Assembly (NCBI GenBank): GCA_022225965.2
Contig: JAKJXP020000174.1
Span: 1 to 51,777, forward strand
Source of the DNA: Diatrype stigma
Taxonomy: Eukaryota; Ascomycota; Sordariomycetes; Xylariales; Diatrypaceae
DNA: 51,777 nucleotides
Direction: 5' to 3'
The position numbers and the translations under genes were made by a program. Of this stretch, positions 20,329 to 31,717 are shown piece by piece. Position 1 is the stretch's first letter; every line of letters begins with the position of its first letter. The notes beneath the pieces were generated by a model, which made no database searches, was not told the origin of the DNA, and saw only the letters and a list, made by a program, of their open reading frames with translations.

Positions 20329-21592
20329 CTACTGCTCGACGTAGGGAATGATAGGATCCGCTGGACGGATCACAAAGCTGGAGCCTAGCACTTTGCCGTA
20401 GCGCTGCGCCACCTCGGGCCACTGGACCAGAAACACGTCTGCGATGTTCAGATAGTGGATGAGCTTACCGCTCAAGCTCAAAGTCCTGGGCCTCGCGAAG
20501 CTCTCGATGAAGACGGTTTTGGTGGCATGATCCGGGAACGCCTTGAAGATTCTCAGGATGTGAACCGCCAGCAGTACGATGAACCCGGTGCCAGGGCCGT
20601 TGGTGAACACAGTGCGGGGATACTGGAAGGGTCCCTGGTGGTCCAAGCCAAGGAAGACCCGTTTCATGGTGACGAGGCTCTGCAGAGCGGTGGACGGGGT
20701 TGTCCACCAGCTCTGATGGACCTTTCGAGCTCGCGTTACTCTGACTATGTCAAAGCGGCCAGGGTCACTGCGAATGTTCCGCAAGCGTTTGGCGATGTGC
20801 TCTTCAAGTTCGATGATCCTATTCTTGGACAAGGTATCATCTTCGTTGATGACGTACCGGCGCCACGTACCGGGGATGGATCGGATACTGCGGTCGATCA
20901 TGGAGATCATTTCCGTCGTGTGACCGCCAGAGCCCATAACAAACACGAGAAGGCCGCTGTCGCCGAGACCGTTGTTTGCCGCACGACGGGCGACACTCCG
21001 GCGGGACGTGACTGTGTGGTGGCGTACCTAGAGGATATTAGAGTGGCGATGACTGATGGATCAAGATCATGATACATACCACAACGTAAAGAGGGAGACC
21101 CACGATGAGGCCGAAGCCCAGGAGAAGCAAGAAGATGACTATGCCGACGCCGAGAACAAAGAGTACCGAGAGTATAAGTGAGACCACCCAGTCGACATGG
21201 TCGGCCAGAAGCATGTTGATGGGCCCGCGAACAGCTCGCTGCTCCGGGAGGGGGATGAAGAGGTTCCCATCCATCTCGAGACACTGTTGATGGGTGACTT
21301 CGCGAAAGACACGGGGCAGCTTTGATAGCTGTTCTTCGGAAAGGTATGATGAAGGTGGAGGCTGTGATGAAGATGGAGATGTAATGGATGAAGAGCTGCT
21401 GTTTGAATCTGACCTGCCGTACTTTTGGGGAGATCGTGAGATTCTTGAAGGAGAAGAGGGATTGTTTTCGGTACCCACGGCGGGGAAGGGCTGTTGCCCC
21501 GAAGGAACTGGATGGGCAGCCATCTTTGGCATAAAAGCGGATCTCACGGGCTCTCTTCCCCTGTAACGGCCCTGGAGGCGACAGCAACCCAA
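20329..21592 (-). CDS. ALG14: ALG14, membrane subunit of the UDP-GlcNAc transferase of N-glycosylation, 2 exons
   Basis: Exon 1 is 21080-21592 and exon 2 is 20329-21027. The 52-nt intron has GTATGT and CTCTAG ends and keeps phase 0. The C-terminal half is clearly ALG14: GLLVFVMGSGGHTTEM, RVTRARKVHQSWWTTP, TNGPGTGFIVLLAVHILRIF, VFIESFARPRTLSLSGKLIH, DVFLVQWPE. ALG14 anchors ALG13 at the ER and together they add the second GlcNAc to dolichol-linked GlcNAc. The predicted protein is up to 403 residues, longer than usual. The extra part is a Ser-rich N-terminus and about 40 hydrophobic residues (VDWVVSLILSVLFVLGVGIV onward). The true start may be a later Met, for example residue 21 or about 105. 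Confidence 0.88.
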
Positions 21593-23130
21593 CCTGTTTC
21601 CTAGGTACCGTTGCCTAAACCAAGCTCCCTTGGACTCAGCATTGACCGCGTGCCAAGGTCCAGACGTGACACTGTAATGACTTTCTTAGGCACACTACAA
21701 GTGTCTCCAGTACCGGTGTGATGAATGAGTTGCAGCAGCGGTTTCCTATGTTCATGTGTCGATAGGAGGTGCACAAAGATCTTGGCATTCGATATCGAGA
21801 ATAGGAGACAGTCAAGCCAACAGAGCTAATCTATCTTCAAGACTGTCTGTGCTTCATGTGTCCACTTATTCTCTTCAGACTCTGAGCAAGAACCTGTTCC
21901 AAGTATCGACAGCACCAGCCAGGAGAATGATCACGTGCTGTGACAGCCCACCTAATCGGCTATAGGGTGATTTATAACCACCTGGACTGCTTTTGAGGAG
22001 ACGGAGAATATCAGTCCCACGTAGAATATACACTATCAGTGTCTCATATCATCAATGTCTATGTCCTAACTCGACCAGTTAGCATCCAGTCAAGGTAAGG
22101 CATTGCAACATATGCTATGGACATTGCTTCTGAGTACTAGTTCATAGGGCGAGTCCAACCTACCGGCCATACCCGCCCTATGAAAGTAAGCTCACTGTGG
22201 GTTACTCCCGCCATTTCAGAGCGAGTTAAACACGCCAGTCATGCCCGCCCTTTGAGACCGAGTCCAATCCGTGGGTCACTCCCGCCGCGTAGAGAGTGGG
22301 CCGACAACAACGGAAAAGGGGCAACTATATGGACGGATAACTTGGATAGCTGTGAGATTTCCTTGAGCATCTCATATGTGCTAAAGGAACCAGAAATATA
22401 GCAATCTCCTGACAGTGAAAGAGAAACAACCATGCAAACACTCATGAATAGTGTGCCCTGCTTGTTAAGTGATGTGGCAGCAAATGGCTGCCTGGCCCTC
22501 GAGCGTATGCTATCTTGTGAGACCACAGGAACTATTCGTCCGTCTCTCAACAATATAAAGGTTGAAAAGGGAGAGCTGTCCGGCCTATCGTTCATCCACA
22601 GACCCGCAAGGAAACAGTGGCTGGGTCTCTATCTGCTTGGGAGGCAACCAGTACAGAGAGACTGGGCAACCAACAATGGTATAGCCAAGCCAAAAAGCAG
22701 CACTCGTAGTGATACATGACGGAATGGCATGATGGAAATCGAGACTTTCGTCACCGTTGCATGATTCCAAGTCTGACCAGCTGACTGATGGAAATCACAA
22801 GCACCGTGTATGCTTGTACAAGAAAGGCTGTGCACGGAATATGCTGGCATTCGATGAGACCGGCATTGTCTGGCAGCTGGGCGATGCCCCCAGACTAAGA
22901 CTAAGACGAATGCCAGAGTGGATGAGAATCATAAGAAAAGACGGGACCTACTCTTTGCTTCGCCTGGAAGAGCCTTTATGTTAGGAGACTGCCCGGTCTT
23001 CCTCTCATCAAAATGGGAAGAATCCAGAGAGCTGCTGATGTGTTCCTCGACGCTGTTGAAGATTGGCTTCGCTTGGGATAGAGATCGGATGTAGCTGTGA
23101 TCCTTGTAGATAACTGGATGGGTACCTGCA
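21593..23130. other. Intergenic region upstream of ALG14
   Basis: No gene recognised. A 95-codon frame (22432-22719 plus) and a 75-codon frame (22757-22984 plus) show no known motif and are not called. Two diverged tandem copies of a 64- to 66-bp unit lie at 22149-22212 and 22221-22286 (gcgagt..., ending ggtyactcccgcc). The region ends at the 5' LTR of the Gypsy element. Confidence 0.5.
22149..22286. repeat. Two diverged tandem copies, period about 72 bp
   Basis: Both copies start gcgagt, contain cayrcccgcccty near the middle and end gggtyactcccgcc. They are strongly diverged elsewhere. Function is unknown. Confidence 0.55.
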
Positions 23131-23317
23131 TGTGGATCCGGGCATTCCCCATAATGCCAAGGATCGGAAAATCGGAATATAGAATTCTAACAGCTTAAAG
23201 CGCACAATTGTAATTAACTTAAATTTAATAACCAATCCGGACCTTTAATATAATCCTAAATGAATTGCTAATAGCAATAATTCCCTAAGGATTCGAAAGA
23301 CCGGGCGCAAAAATATA
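23131..23317 (+). repeat. 5' LTR of Gypsy element
   Basis: 187 bp starting TGTGGATCCGGG. It is aligned with the 3' LTR over its full length, and almost all differences are C/T or G/A transitions. The last five bases read ATATA where the 3' copy keeps GCACA, a RIP-type change at the terminal CA. Confidence 0.9.
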
Positions 23318-26300
23318 AATAGCTATTTTTATAAGCTAACGCCAATAACGCAAAATTTACCTTATTTTCTTACGAATTCTTTCCGATAACCGACGATAGC
23401 AAAAAACAGCGCCAATACGAAAGAACAGCCCAAAGGCGTTCCGGCCTAAAGCGGTACCTTCGCCGAATCCCTTACGGATATAAAGCCCGCCCAAAAAAAC
23501 GGCATATTATACGAACTTTTCGATAAAAAGTTCGAAAATATCGAATAAAGAAACACTTTAATAAAAAACAACCTAAATTACTTAATAAATAAAGTTATAA
23601 AAATAACTAAATACTTTAATATTAAGCTTAAAAGCAAAAAAATCGAAACGTCGAATTAATAATTTCGCCGAAAAAACGAATGGATTTAATAATAATAATA
23701 ACAGCCCATATTTAATACCGAAAAAGCGGCTACCGCCGGCAATGCAAAATCGCCAATTAATTTCCGCAAACCGCCCGAATTCGATTAAAACCAATACATG
23801 CCGTATATTTAGCGCCCATTTTATTACGATAAACCGCAAATAAAGGAAAAAATTAATATAGCATATATGCCGCCTATTATAAACCATATTTAAGATTCGC
23901 AAAAAAAACGAATAAAAAGGATATAATTCCCGATTATATTTCCAAACGATACCGCAAAAATGGGCCATACTAAAGCGAAAAACAAAATAACGATATTCCC
24001 AAATTTCCGCCTAATTTAAGCCGACGGTTAGGTTTTAAAAAAACTGGAAAAAATTTAAGAACGCCTTTTAGCAGTATTAATTCCATACGATCTTTAGATA
24101 TACCGAATTACGGACGAATTTACCGGTAATTTCCAGCAAATAAAAATATATACTTATAATAATAAGCCAAATTAAATAACGTTCGTAAAATATATTCTTT
24201 AAGTTTTAAACGATTATAATGCCTTTTCGGGAACGTTAATTTATTTCGTAATATTATTTCCGTATTAAAATAAAAATATATTAAATTTCGCGAAACGCAT
24301 CCGCAAAGCCTTTTATAAAATATTAAAGAATATTCGCAATAGCTACCATATAAGAAAGATCCTTATCGATACGTTACGTAATAACCTATTTAATATATAA
24401 CTAACCTTTAACGATCGATTCGAAAACTTTAATAACGCATAAAAAATCGAAATAATTATTTAATAAACCGAATTAGTTATCCATTAAGCGATTAAAGGAA
24501 AAATTTACGGCATCCCTTCGGCTACCGTTTAACTTTAAGAAAAAATAGCGCCATTTTATAACCTAACCGTTATAAGGGCCACATAAGCTAAACCCGATAT
24601 AACCCAATTAAAGCCCTTGGATGCAACAATTACCATACCTTAAGCCGTAAGGTTCGGAAAAATTACCGATTTTCGTAACGAAAGCCGTAACGTTTACGCC
24701 GCAACCGAATAAGGCTTCGCCGCAAAAGCCGAAAACAATAAATACTTTAACTGTAACAAACAAAGCTATTAGGCCAAAAACTATAAAATAAAGGCGAAAT
24801 TCCCGAAAAACATATAATACGCAAATACGAACAAAAAAGTTACCTTTAAAAGAACTTTATATTAAAACGTTATTAATAATAAATTCCGGTTAACCTTTAA
24901 TAAATTCAAAAAGAATAAGCGGCTCCGTATATACTTCGTTAGCGCCGAAAGTAATAGCGAAAACGACTTCGAAAAAAGTCCCGCCGAATAGTTATAAAAT
25001 AATAAAAAGTTCAATCGTAACCTTAACGAATTCCTTAAGTAATTCGAAAATAACAAATAAAGACGCCGTATTTATTTAATAAAAATAAACGCCGATAACA
25101 AACCATCCCTTAATAGGAATAAACCTTTACGAAAAGAATACGGTAAAAATCATAACCTTTTTTTTACGGAAACAATTAACGGAAATAAATTTATAATTTT
25201 CCTAAATTACGAATATATTTCTTATTATATTTCCGAATCGATAACAGCTACGCTAAAAACGTATAATTTTTCGAAACCGTTAATAATGCAAGGAATTAAA
25301 AGCACAGAACCGAAAATTTTGCGTAACGTAATAATTACCGCTTAATTCCTAATGTCCGATAACAATATTATTCCGTTTCGAATATTAACGGGAATTATTC
25401 CCAACGGCATTTTTCCTAATAACTTAACTCTCGGAAAAAATTTATTTTATAAACTGGATATATATTATAAAAAAAAAGAAAAAAACGAAATAATCACCCT
25501 AATTAAAATTACCGAAAGGCCTATAATCCATCCAATCGCTTTATTACGCACTTTTTACGCTTTCGAAACGGCCTACGTAATAACCGAATCTAACCTAATA
25601 ATTTAACATAAACTTACTTTAACAAATAATAAGGCCATTAATAAATATCTTTTATAATACATTTATAATTTCCCAAAACTATTCGGGCTCGCCCCGAAAA
25701 AGGTTACTACGAATATACGTACCCGCTATTATATCGATATTAAAAACAACAAACCCATTAAACTCCTTTTATGTCGATACAGCCTTATTTAATTTCGGGC
25801 ATTCCGTAAGTTCATTAAAAAGCATTTAAAAATAATTATACGTATCGGTACGAATTCGTAAAATTCGTTTACGTTACTTACATTTAAAAAAGTACCGGAC
25901 CAAATAATAAAGCCTAATAAATTCGATAAAAACGTAATATGGCGATTTTATTATAATTATCGGAAATTCAATAAGATTTAACGAAAAAACGCCTACCCGC
26001 TTTTTAACGCGATAAATAAAATCCAATAAACGGCCGAATATTGCTAATATTGCTTTATTAATCTTAAAAATGATTTCTAGCAAATTAAAATCCATAAACC
26101 AAATATCGAAAAAACCGCTTTTGTAATTTCATTTAGCATTTACGAATAATTAATAATGCCTTTCGAACTTTATAACGCCCCGGTAACCTTTTAGGCACTA
26201 ATAAAAAAAATCCTCGAATTATTTCGCAAATTTATTTCGAACATATTAAATAATATAGCCGTATAAACTAATATATCCAAACAGCTTTACGAACGCATAT

Positions 26301-26359
26301 TCGCCTTATTTAAAAAGCTTTCTAATTACGGAATAATCGTAAACCTAACGAAATCCCTA

Positions 26360-26617
26360 ATGTTCGTTAAAAAAAAAATTTTCCTAGGCTTCGTAATTTC
26401 CGAAAAAAAAATCGAAACCGACCCAGCCAAGGTCGCGGCTATCCGGAATAAGCCCAAGCCGGCAATAATAACCGAAATTCGAACGTTTATAAATGCCGCC
26501 GGTTATTTACGGTACTTAATTAATAAGTATTCGGAAATCGCTAAACCATTTACAGCCCTTATAGGCGGCCCGAAAAACGAACGTATCGAATTATTTCCCG
26601 AAACCACAGCAAATTAA
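26360..26617 (+). pseudogene. Reverse transcriptase/RNase H junction fragment of the Gypsy element
   Basis: An 85-codon stretch that escaped stop codons, with the Gypsy order FLGFVIS, then DPAKVAAIRNKPKPA, then EIRTFINAAGYLRYLINKYS and IAKPFTALIGG. In active elements this joins the RT thumb to RNase H. It is the best-preserved coding remnant and fixes orientation and family. It is not a functional gene. Confidence 0.88.
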
Positions 26618-28487
26618 AAAATAATTCGCGAAATAATTATAACAACGCCCATAATTCGGAAATTCGATTAACGCCATTCGATTGTTTTTAAGGCAAACGC
26701 TTCGTAATAGTTCGTCGGCGTAACGTTATTATAACCTTATATAAAAACAACAAACGCCTTTATTTTATACCCAATTGCTTATTTTTTAAAAAAACTTATA
26801 AAAACCCAATTACAATATTCCGCCTAAAAAAAAAAGCTTTTCGGTATTATGCTGGCACTTTAGCATTAACGGCATTAAATTAAAGGCAGCAATATAATAA
26901 TAATTATTAATTACGAATCGCTAAAAATAATTAATACGAAAGCCAAATAGCCGGCCCGCATATTACGCTTTCTTAATACCATCGAATATTTCGAAATTCG
27001 TATCGTATACCGCTCGGACCAAGCAAACGTCCTTATCGATTACTTTTCGAAGCCCCAAAAAGCCGCAATAATAATAACCGAAAAAACCGAACCGATTCGT
27101 TACGCCAATTAACTAAACCGATTAAATCTTTAAGCCATTTTCGAAACCCTTTTATATAATACCCCTTTATTCTTAATTATATAACGAAAATAAATTAATA
27201 AGTACTTTATTATATACCGAAATAAACTATATAAAATAATTAAATACGAAAAAGCGCCCAATAACCCTCCGTATATAAAAGGCACCGCCACGAAAATACA
27301 AATCCTACAAAAAATCCTCGAATACGATAAACTTTTAATATAATTAAAACGAATTTATTATAACTAAAGCCATTCGATCGTTAAAATAACGCTTCGCAAT
27401 GCGCAAAAGCAATTCTGGCATTCGAAAATCGTCTTTATTACGTAGCAAGTAATCGTCGAATGCCCGGCTTATTAATTAATGAAAAAACCGAATTCCTTAT
27501 TACCAGACCTGCAACTTATATAACCTCCGGTACCCTTAATTAGATAAATAATCGATTATACGTTAATAAGTTCGTTTACGATTTTTATGGCTATTAAATA
27601 TGTCACGAAATAGATAAAAGTTAACGTTATTCTTTTCGTTTAATTCGGAAATACGATTTTTATACTTTTCCGTATTAAATATATTTACGGTACTCTTAAA
27701 AAATAAATTAATAATAACGCCGGCGCTTTTAAAAATAAAGCCGCAAACGCTTAAAATAAAAAATAAGGCTTTATCGTAAAAATTATTATATCAAAGCGTT
27801 TAAAAAGCAACGGAAAAATAAAAAAAATTAATAAAGACCTAAAGAAAATTATATTACGCGAATACCAAATAAATCCTATAATCCGTTCGTTATCCGAATT
27901 ACTATAACGAACGGTAATTATTTATAACCGCATTTTTAAACCGAACGGCTATAGTTTATATTTCTTATTATTTGGCACAATTCCCCTTTAAAAATAAACC
28001 CTATCGGAATTTTATAAATATTCTTACGAACCGACGAAAAAAAAAAAAGCTTCAAAATAATAAGCTATTAATAACAAATTACGAAATACCGTTCGTAAAG
28101 GTCCGTTTTAATAATATAAAGGCGTTCCGTAATAAAATACGAACGTATCTTTAAAAAAAAAAGGGACTTATTAAAACGTACGCCCCGAACGATTAGGTTT
28201 TTTGCATTCGTTAACGCCAAAAAAAGCACGAGCCCTATTACGACGGGCCTTAAAACGTAATTAACTATTATCCCGATAATACGTACCATTTACGAAGCTC
28301 CGAAAAAATCCAATTACAAAATAAATATAACGGAACGAACTTATTTCCGGCTTTTATAAAAAACGGGCATTCCGTACGTAATATATAATATACGAATAAG
28401 CAATTTCTGGAATAAAATCGTCGGCGCTTAATAAAAAGGGAAATTAATGATAATAATTAAAAACAATTATAATAAAAAAAAAATGAT

Positions 28488-28674
28488 TATAAATCCGGGC
28501 ATTCCTTATAATGCTAAGAATCGGAAAATCGGAATATAAAATTCTAACAACTTAAAGCGCACAACTATAATTAACTTGAATTTAATAATTAATCCGGACC
28601 TTTAATATAATCCTAAATGAATTGCCAATAGCAATAATTCCCTAGGGGTTCGAAGGACCGGACGCAAAAGCACA
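28488..28674 (+). repeat. 3' LTR of Gypsy element
   Basis: 187 bp. Its first bases read TATAAATCCGGG, the RIP-mutated form of TGTGGATCCGGG in the 5' copy. It ends GCACA, followed by the 4-bp target copy TGCA. Confidence 0.9.
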
Positions 28675-28678
28675 TGCA

Positions 28679-29182
28679 TAAGTACATATAGGTATTATAC
28701 CGGTCTATTAGAAGTATAGGGTATTTGAAGCTATTAAACTTACCAGTCACACAGTATCAAAGTTGCGCCTATTGGCTGCTAATGTTGACTCCTTATCGGT
28801 CGATAAGGAGAGCGTCCCTGTCACTGTTGTCGCGCTATCGCGCTATCGGCTTAGCTAGTGCCTTGTTGACCCAATATTTTGTTTCCCGGGTCTTCGATTG
28901 CGCCCGAAGAAACACCAGCTCGAGCTCTACTGCGTATAACTTTACCCATCATCATCGCCATAACGGGAACAACTGGGCGCAACCCAACTACCATTACAGG
29001 AGGCGGGAACCACCGCAAAACAACGACCAGGAAACACCAACAAACCACCAACAGACCGCAATATTACACCTGTCTCGAAACTGGAGAGCCTCGATGACCT
29101 GAAAGATATCTCGTCCGGGAAAGAATAATCAACCTGTAAAGCAGAGGTACGCGGTGCCATAGCCCGGACGAGGTTGGATATA
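28679..29182. promoter_or_regulatory. Upstream region of the Ima1 gene with a palindromic GATA pair
   Basis: The presumed promoter and 5' leader. A perfect inverted repeat, CTCCTTATCG-GT-CGATAAGGAG (28789-28810), carries two opposed GATAAG sites. In filamentous fungi GATA factors such as AreA bind HGATAR. A 125-codon frame beginning at 28725 ends before the gene and has no family motif, so it is not called. Confidence 0.45.
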
Positions 29183-31717
29183 ATGCCAACCCTGCGCTCA
29201 AGGAAGCGCCTGGGCTGCTTTTACTGTGGCAATAGGTCGCACTTACAGTTCGAGGGTCAGAAATCATTCGATTGCCGCTTTTGCGACGCGACGAACTGGC
29301 TAGATGAGGTAAGTACCCCAGATCCGGCTTCCATTCTTTAGCATACCCCGGGTTTGAGATCGTGTGGCTAAGAAAGCACTAGCATGGAAATATCACAGAT
29401 GTCCCGTCGTATAATCTGGAGAGGGAACCAGCCCCAGTCCAGTATGCTATACCTCGATCGTCGACCCGTTCGCCATCCCCAACCTTGCTACCCGATGGCG
29501 CGGCAGCGAAAGACCCGATCTTCTGCGACAGGTGCTTGAGGAACCAGCATCTCGTCACGAGTGTGCTGGCGCAATACGAATGGCCCGATGAACCGACCGG
29601 GCCTGAGGCTGCCGCTGCCGAGCGCAAGTTCTGGGCCCTGCGGAAAGACATGGAGCGGAGATACCCGCAGATGTGCGCCGAGTGCGAACCGAAAGTAGAA
29701 AAGGGGCTTCGCGAAGCAAGCTACACGGCGCGAACAGATCACCTGAGGCGGATGATGGACCGCACGCGGACGCAACGGAAAGAAGTAAAGAGCAAAGGGC
29801 TATTGGATATGATCGACTGGACAGGGAGATGGATCTGGCATATTGGTTATATCCTGCAATTCTGGTGGCATGTCGCTATTCTGCTTTCCATATTCAGCGA
29901 GTACTACTCCTCGGCTGACGGAAGTTCGTGGGTGTCGCTGCTATTGCGGATAGCTAGCCGCGCCAGGGTTCATAAGTTGCCCCATGGGGACCGTGTTATT
30001 CGATGGGCACTCAACATGAGCATGTTTTCTTTGCCATGGAACCCGCGATTCAAGCAGACAATACGTGGCTTCACAACGCATATTATTGGGTTCAAAGAGT
30101 GGTATATGTACCAAATCCTCACCTTCGTCATCCGCTGCGCCTGCCTCTCGATATCTCTACATAGCAAGTCGACTAGTTTACCAGCTACGACAATGCTTGG
30201 GGCCCAACTTGGCTTATGCCTTTTGATGTTATACGTAAGTGATGCTCGAGATGATGTAGAAAGAACGTTGCTAACTGTACCTGTAGATCCGGCGAATCGC
30301 CCCGAAATCAATACGTACAGATACAACACCCTTGTTTCAGCCAAGATTCAAACCAAATACGCCGCAAAAGAACGAGAGCACACCTGTATCACGGAAGGAT
30401 CCCAATGACTTGGGAGGTATCCTTGATGATATCCTCCAATCCCCTTCAGCAGCTCGATCCCAGCCTAATAATAGCTCACCGCTGCAATCTCCGCTGCAAT
30501 CCAGCCCTCCAATTGGGAGAGTAAACGGCAGAGCGGGAGGAATCAGCCAGCCATCGGGCAGCTTTTACAACGGATATGTGCAGCGGAACGGGGCGAACTC
30601 GTCTTTCGGATCCCTCAACCTGTCCGAACAGCCGCCCGTTTCTAGCCGACCAGGACTGGGACTAGGACCAGCCGAGCCGCAGGTGCAGTACGACGAGGAG
30701 ATGGACTGGTCCCCGTCGGCGTCGCAGCACCGCGCCTTCAGCACCTACAACCCGTACAAGGTCAAGAACACGAACCCGCGCTTCAGTGACACGCCGATCG
30801 AGCCCAAAGCCGGCCCCATCTGGTACAAGGTGCCGCCGGCCCCGACAACGCCCGCGCAGCGCCTGCGCAACCCGCCCATGAAGCCCCTCATCCGCGAGAG
30901 CCCCAAGGAGGCCAAGGAGAACTTCTTCTCTCAGAACAGCAGAAGCGACCGGGGACGCGTCGACATCGGGCCTAGCAAGCCGTCGGCGTCGGCGCGGGAG
31001 ACCATATTCTCGAACCCCACGTTCTACGCGCCGGAACCTAAGGATGACCCGCGCGATGGACTGACGCACATGTTCGCGAGCTCGTTCAGCATCAGCCCCG
31101 ACCCCGACGACCAGGAGACGCGGCGGCGGAACGCGACAGCAGCCCGGAACAACGGCGGCGGCGGAGGCGGCATCGCATCCTTCTTCTCGCGACTCGCCAA
31201 CAACATCAACAACAAGACTTCATCATCATCATCATCACCCCCGCAACGGAACCGCCCCCTAGACCGCGCCATCGAGCTCGTAGTCTTGCTCATCGCCCTC
31301 GCGGCCTGGATCCGCGCCCTCGGCGGCCTGCAGCAGCAGGAAGCCAGGGAGGGCGAAGGCGAGGTCGCAGCACTGCCGCTGCAGCTGCACGGCTTCCCCG
31401 TCGCGCTCGCCTCCCTCGCCGCCTGCCTCCTCGTCTCGATCCGGCTCGCGGCCGACCTGCTGGCCGACGAGCAGATGGCCATGCTGAGGCGCATCGGCAA
31501 CGGCAACGCCAACAAGCCGCCGCCGTCGGCGCTCGCGCCCTCGTGCGCCAACCTCGGCTGGCTGCAGGTCGTCGCCGCGCTGTCGCTCATGTGGACCGTC
31601 TGGTCGGGCGGCGGCGGCGTCAGCGGCGGAGACGGCGCGATCCGCGCCTGCGGCGCCTACGGCAACGCGCTGTTCGGGGTCGTCATTGCGCACCAGGCTT
31701 GGCATGTGTTCGTCTGA
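29183..31717 (+). CDS. Ima1/TMEM201-type inner nuclear membrane protein, 3 exons
   Basis: Exons 29183-29308, 29383-30234 and 30287-31717 give 802 residues. The N-terminus is the Ima1 zinc-ribbon domain: CFYCGNR, then FDCRFCDATNWLDEHGNITDVPSYN, and a second Cys pair set (FCDRCLRNQH, MCAECEPKVE). The first membrane segment is near residue 175 (WIWHIGYILQFWWHVAILL). A disordered Ser/Pro-rich region follows (about 330-620). Four hydrophobic segments close the protein (ELVVLLIALAAWIRAL, ALASLAACLLVSIRLAADLL, LQVVAALSLMWTVW, LFGVVIAHQAWHVFV). Relatives (S. pombe Ima1, animal TMEM201/Samp1) sit in the inner nuclear membrane and link chromatin and the cytoskeleton. Both introns have clear branch sites (GCTAAG, GCTAAC). 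Confidence 0.9.

Larger units (their letters stand above)
23131..28674 (+). mobile_element. Ty3/Gypsy LTR retrotransposon, complete but destroyed by RIP
   Basis: 187-bp LTRs (23131-23317 and 28488-28674) flank 5.2 kb of AT-rich DNA. A 4-bp TGCA lies on both sides (23127-23130 and 28675-28678). Translated pieces identify Gypsy on the plus strand. The reverse transcriptase reads MPFELYNAPVTF near 26158, then a catalytic box that now reads Leu-Asn-Asn (26246-26254). The thumb/RNase H start reads FLGFVISEKKIETDPAKVAA at about 26387, then EIRTFINAAGYLRYLINKYS. Integrase-like sequence (IDYTLISSF..KYVTK) lies near 27550-27615. Trp codons have become stops and Asp codons Asn, as expected from C-to-T changes on both strands. 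No product can be made. Confidence 0.92.

Noticed and set aside
20455..21072. A 205-codon plus-strand frame opposite ALG14
   Set aside because: It is the mirror of the ALG14 coding strand in a GC-rich region, without any motif.
28725..29102. A 125-codon frame upstream of the Ima1 gene
   Set aside because: It has low-complexity, basic composition, no family match and lies in the probable promoter/leader.
31024..31705. Minus-strand frames of 188 and 148 codons opposite the Ima1 gene's last exon
   Set aside because: They are shadows of GC-rich coding DNA; the plus strand has membrane segments and intron-supported continuity.
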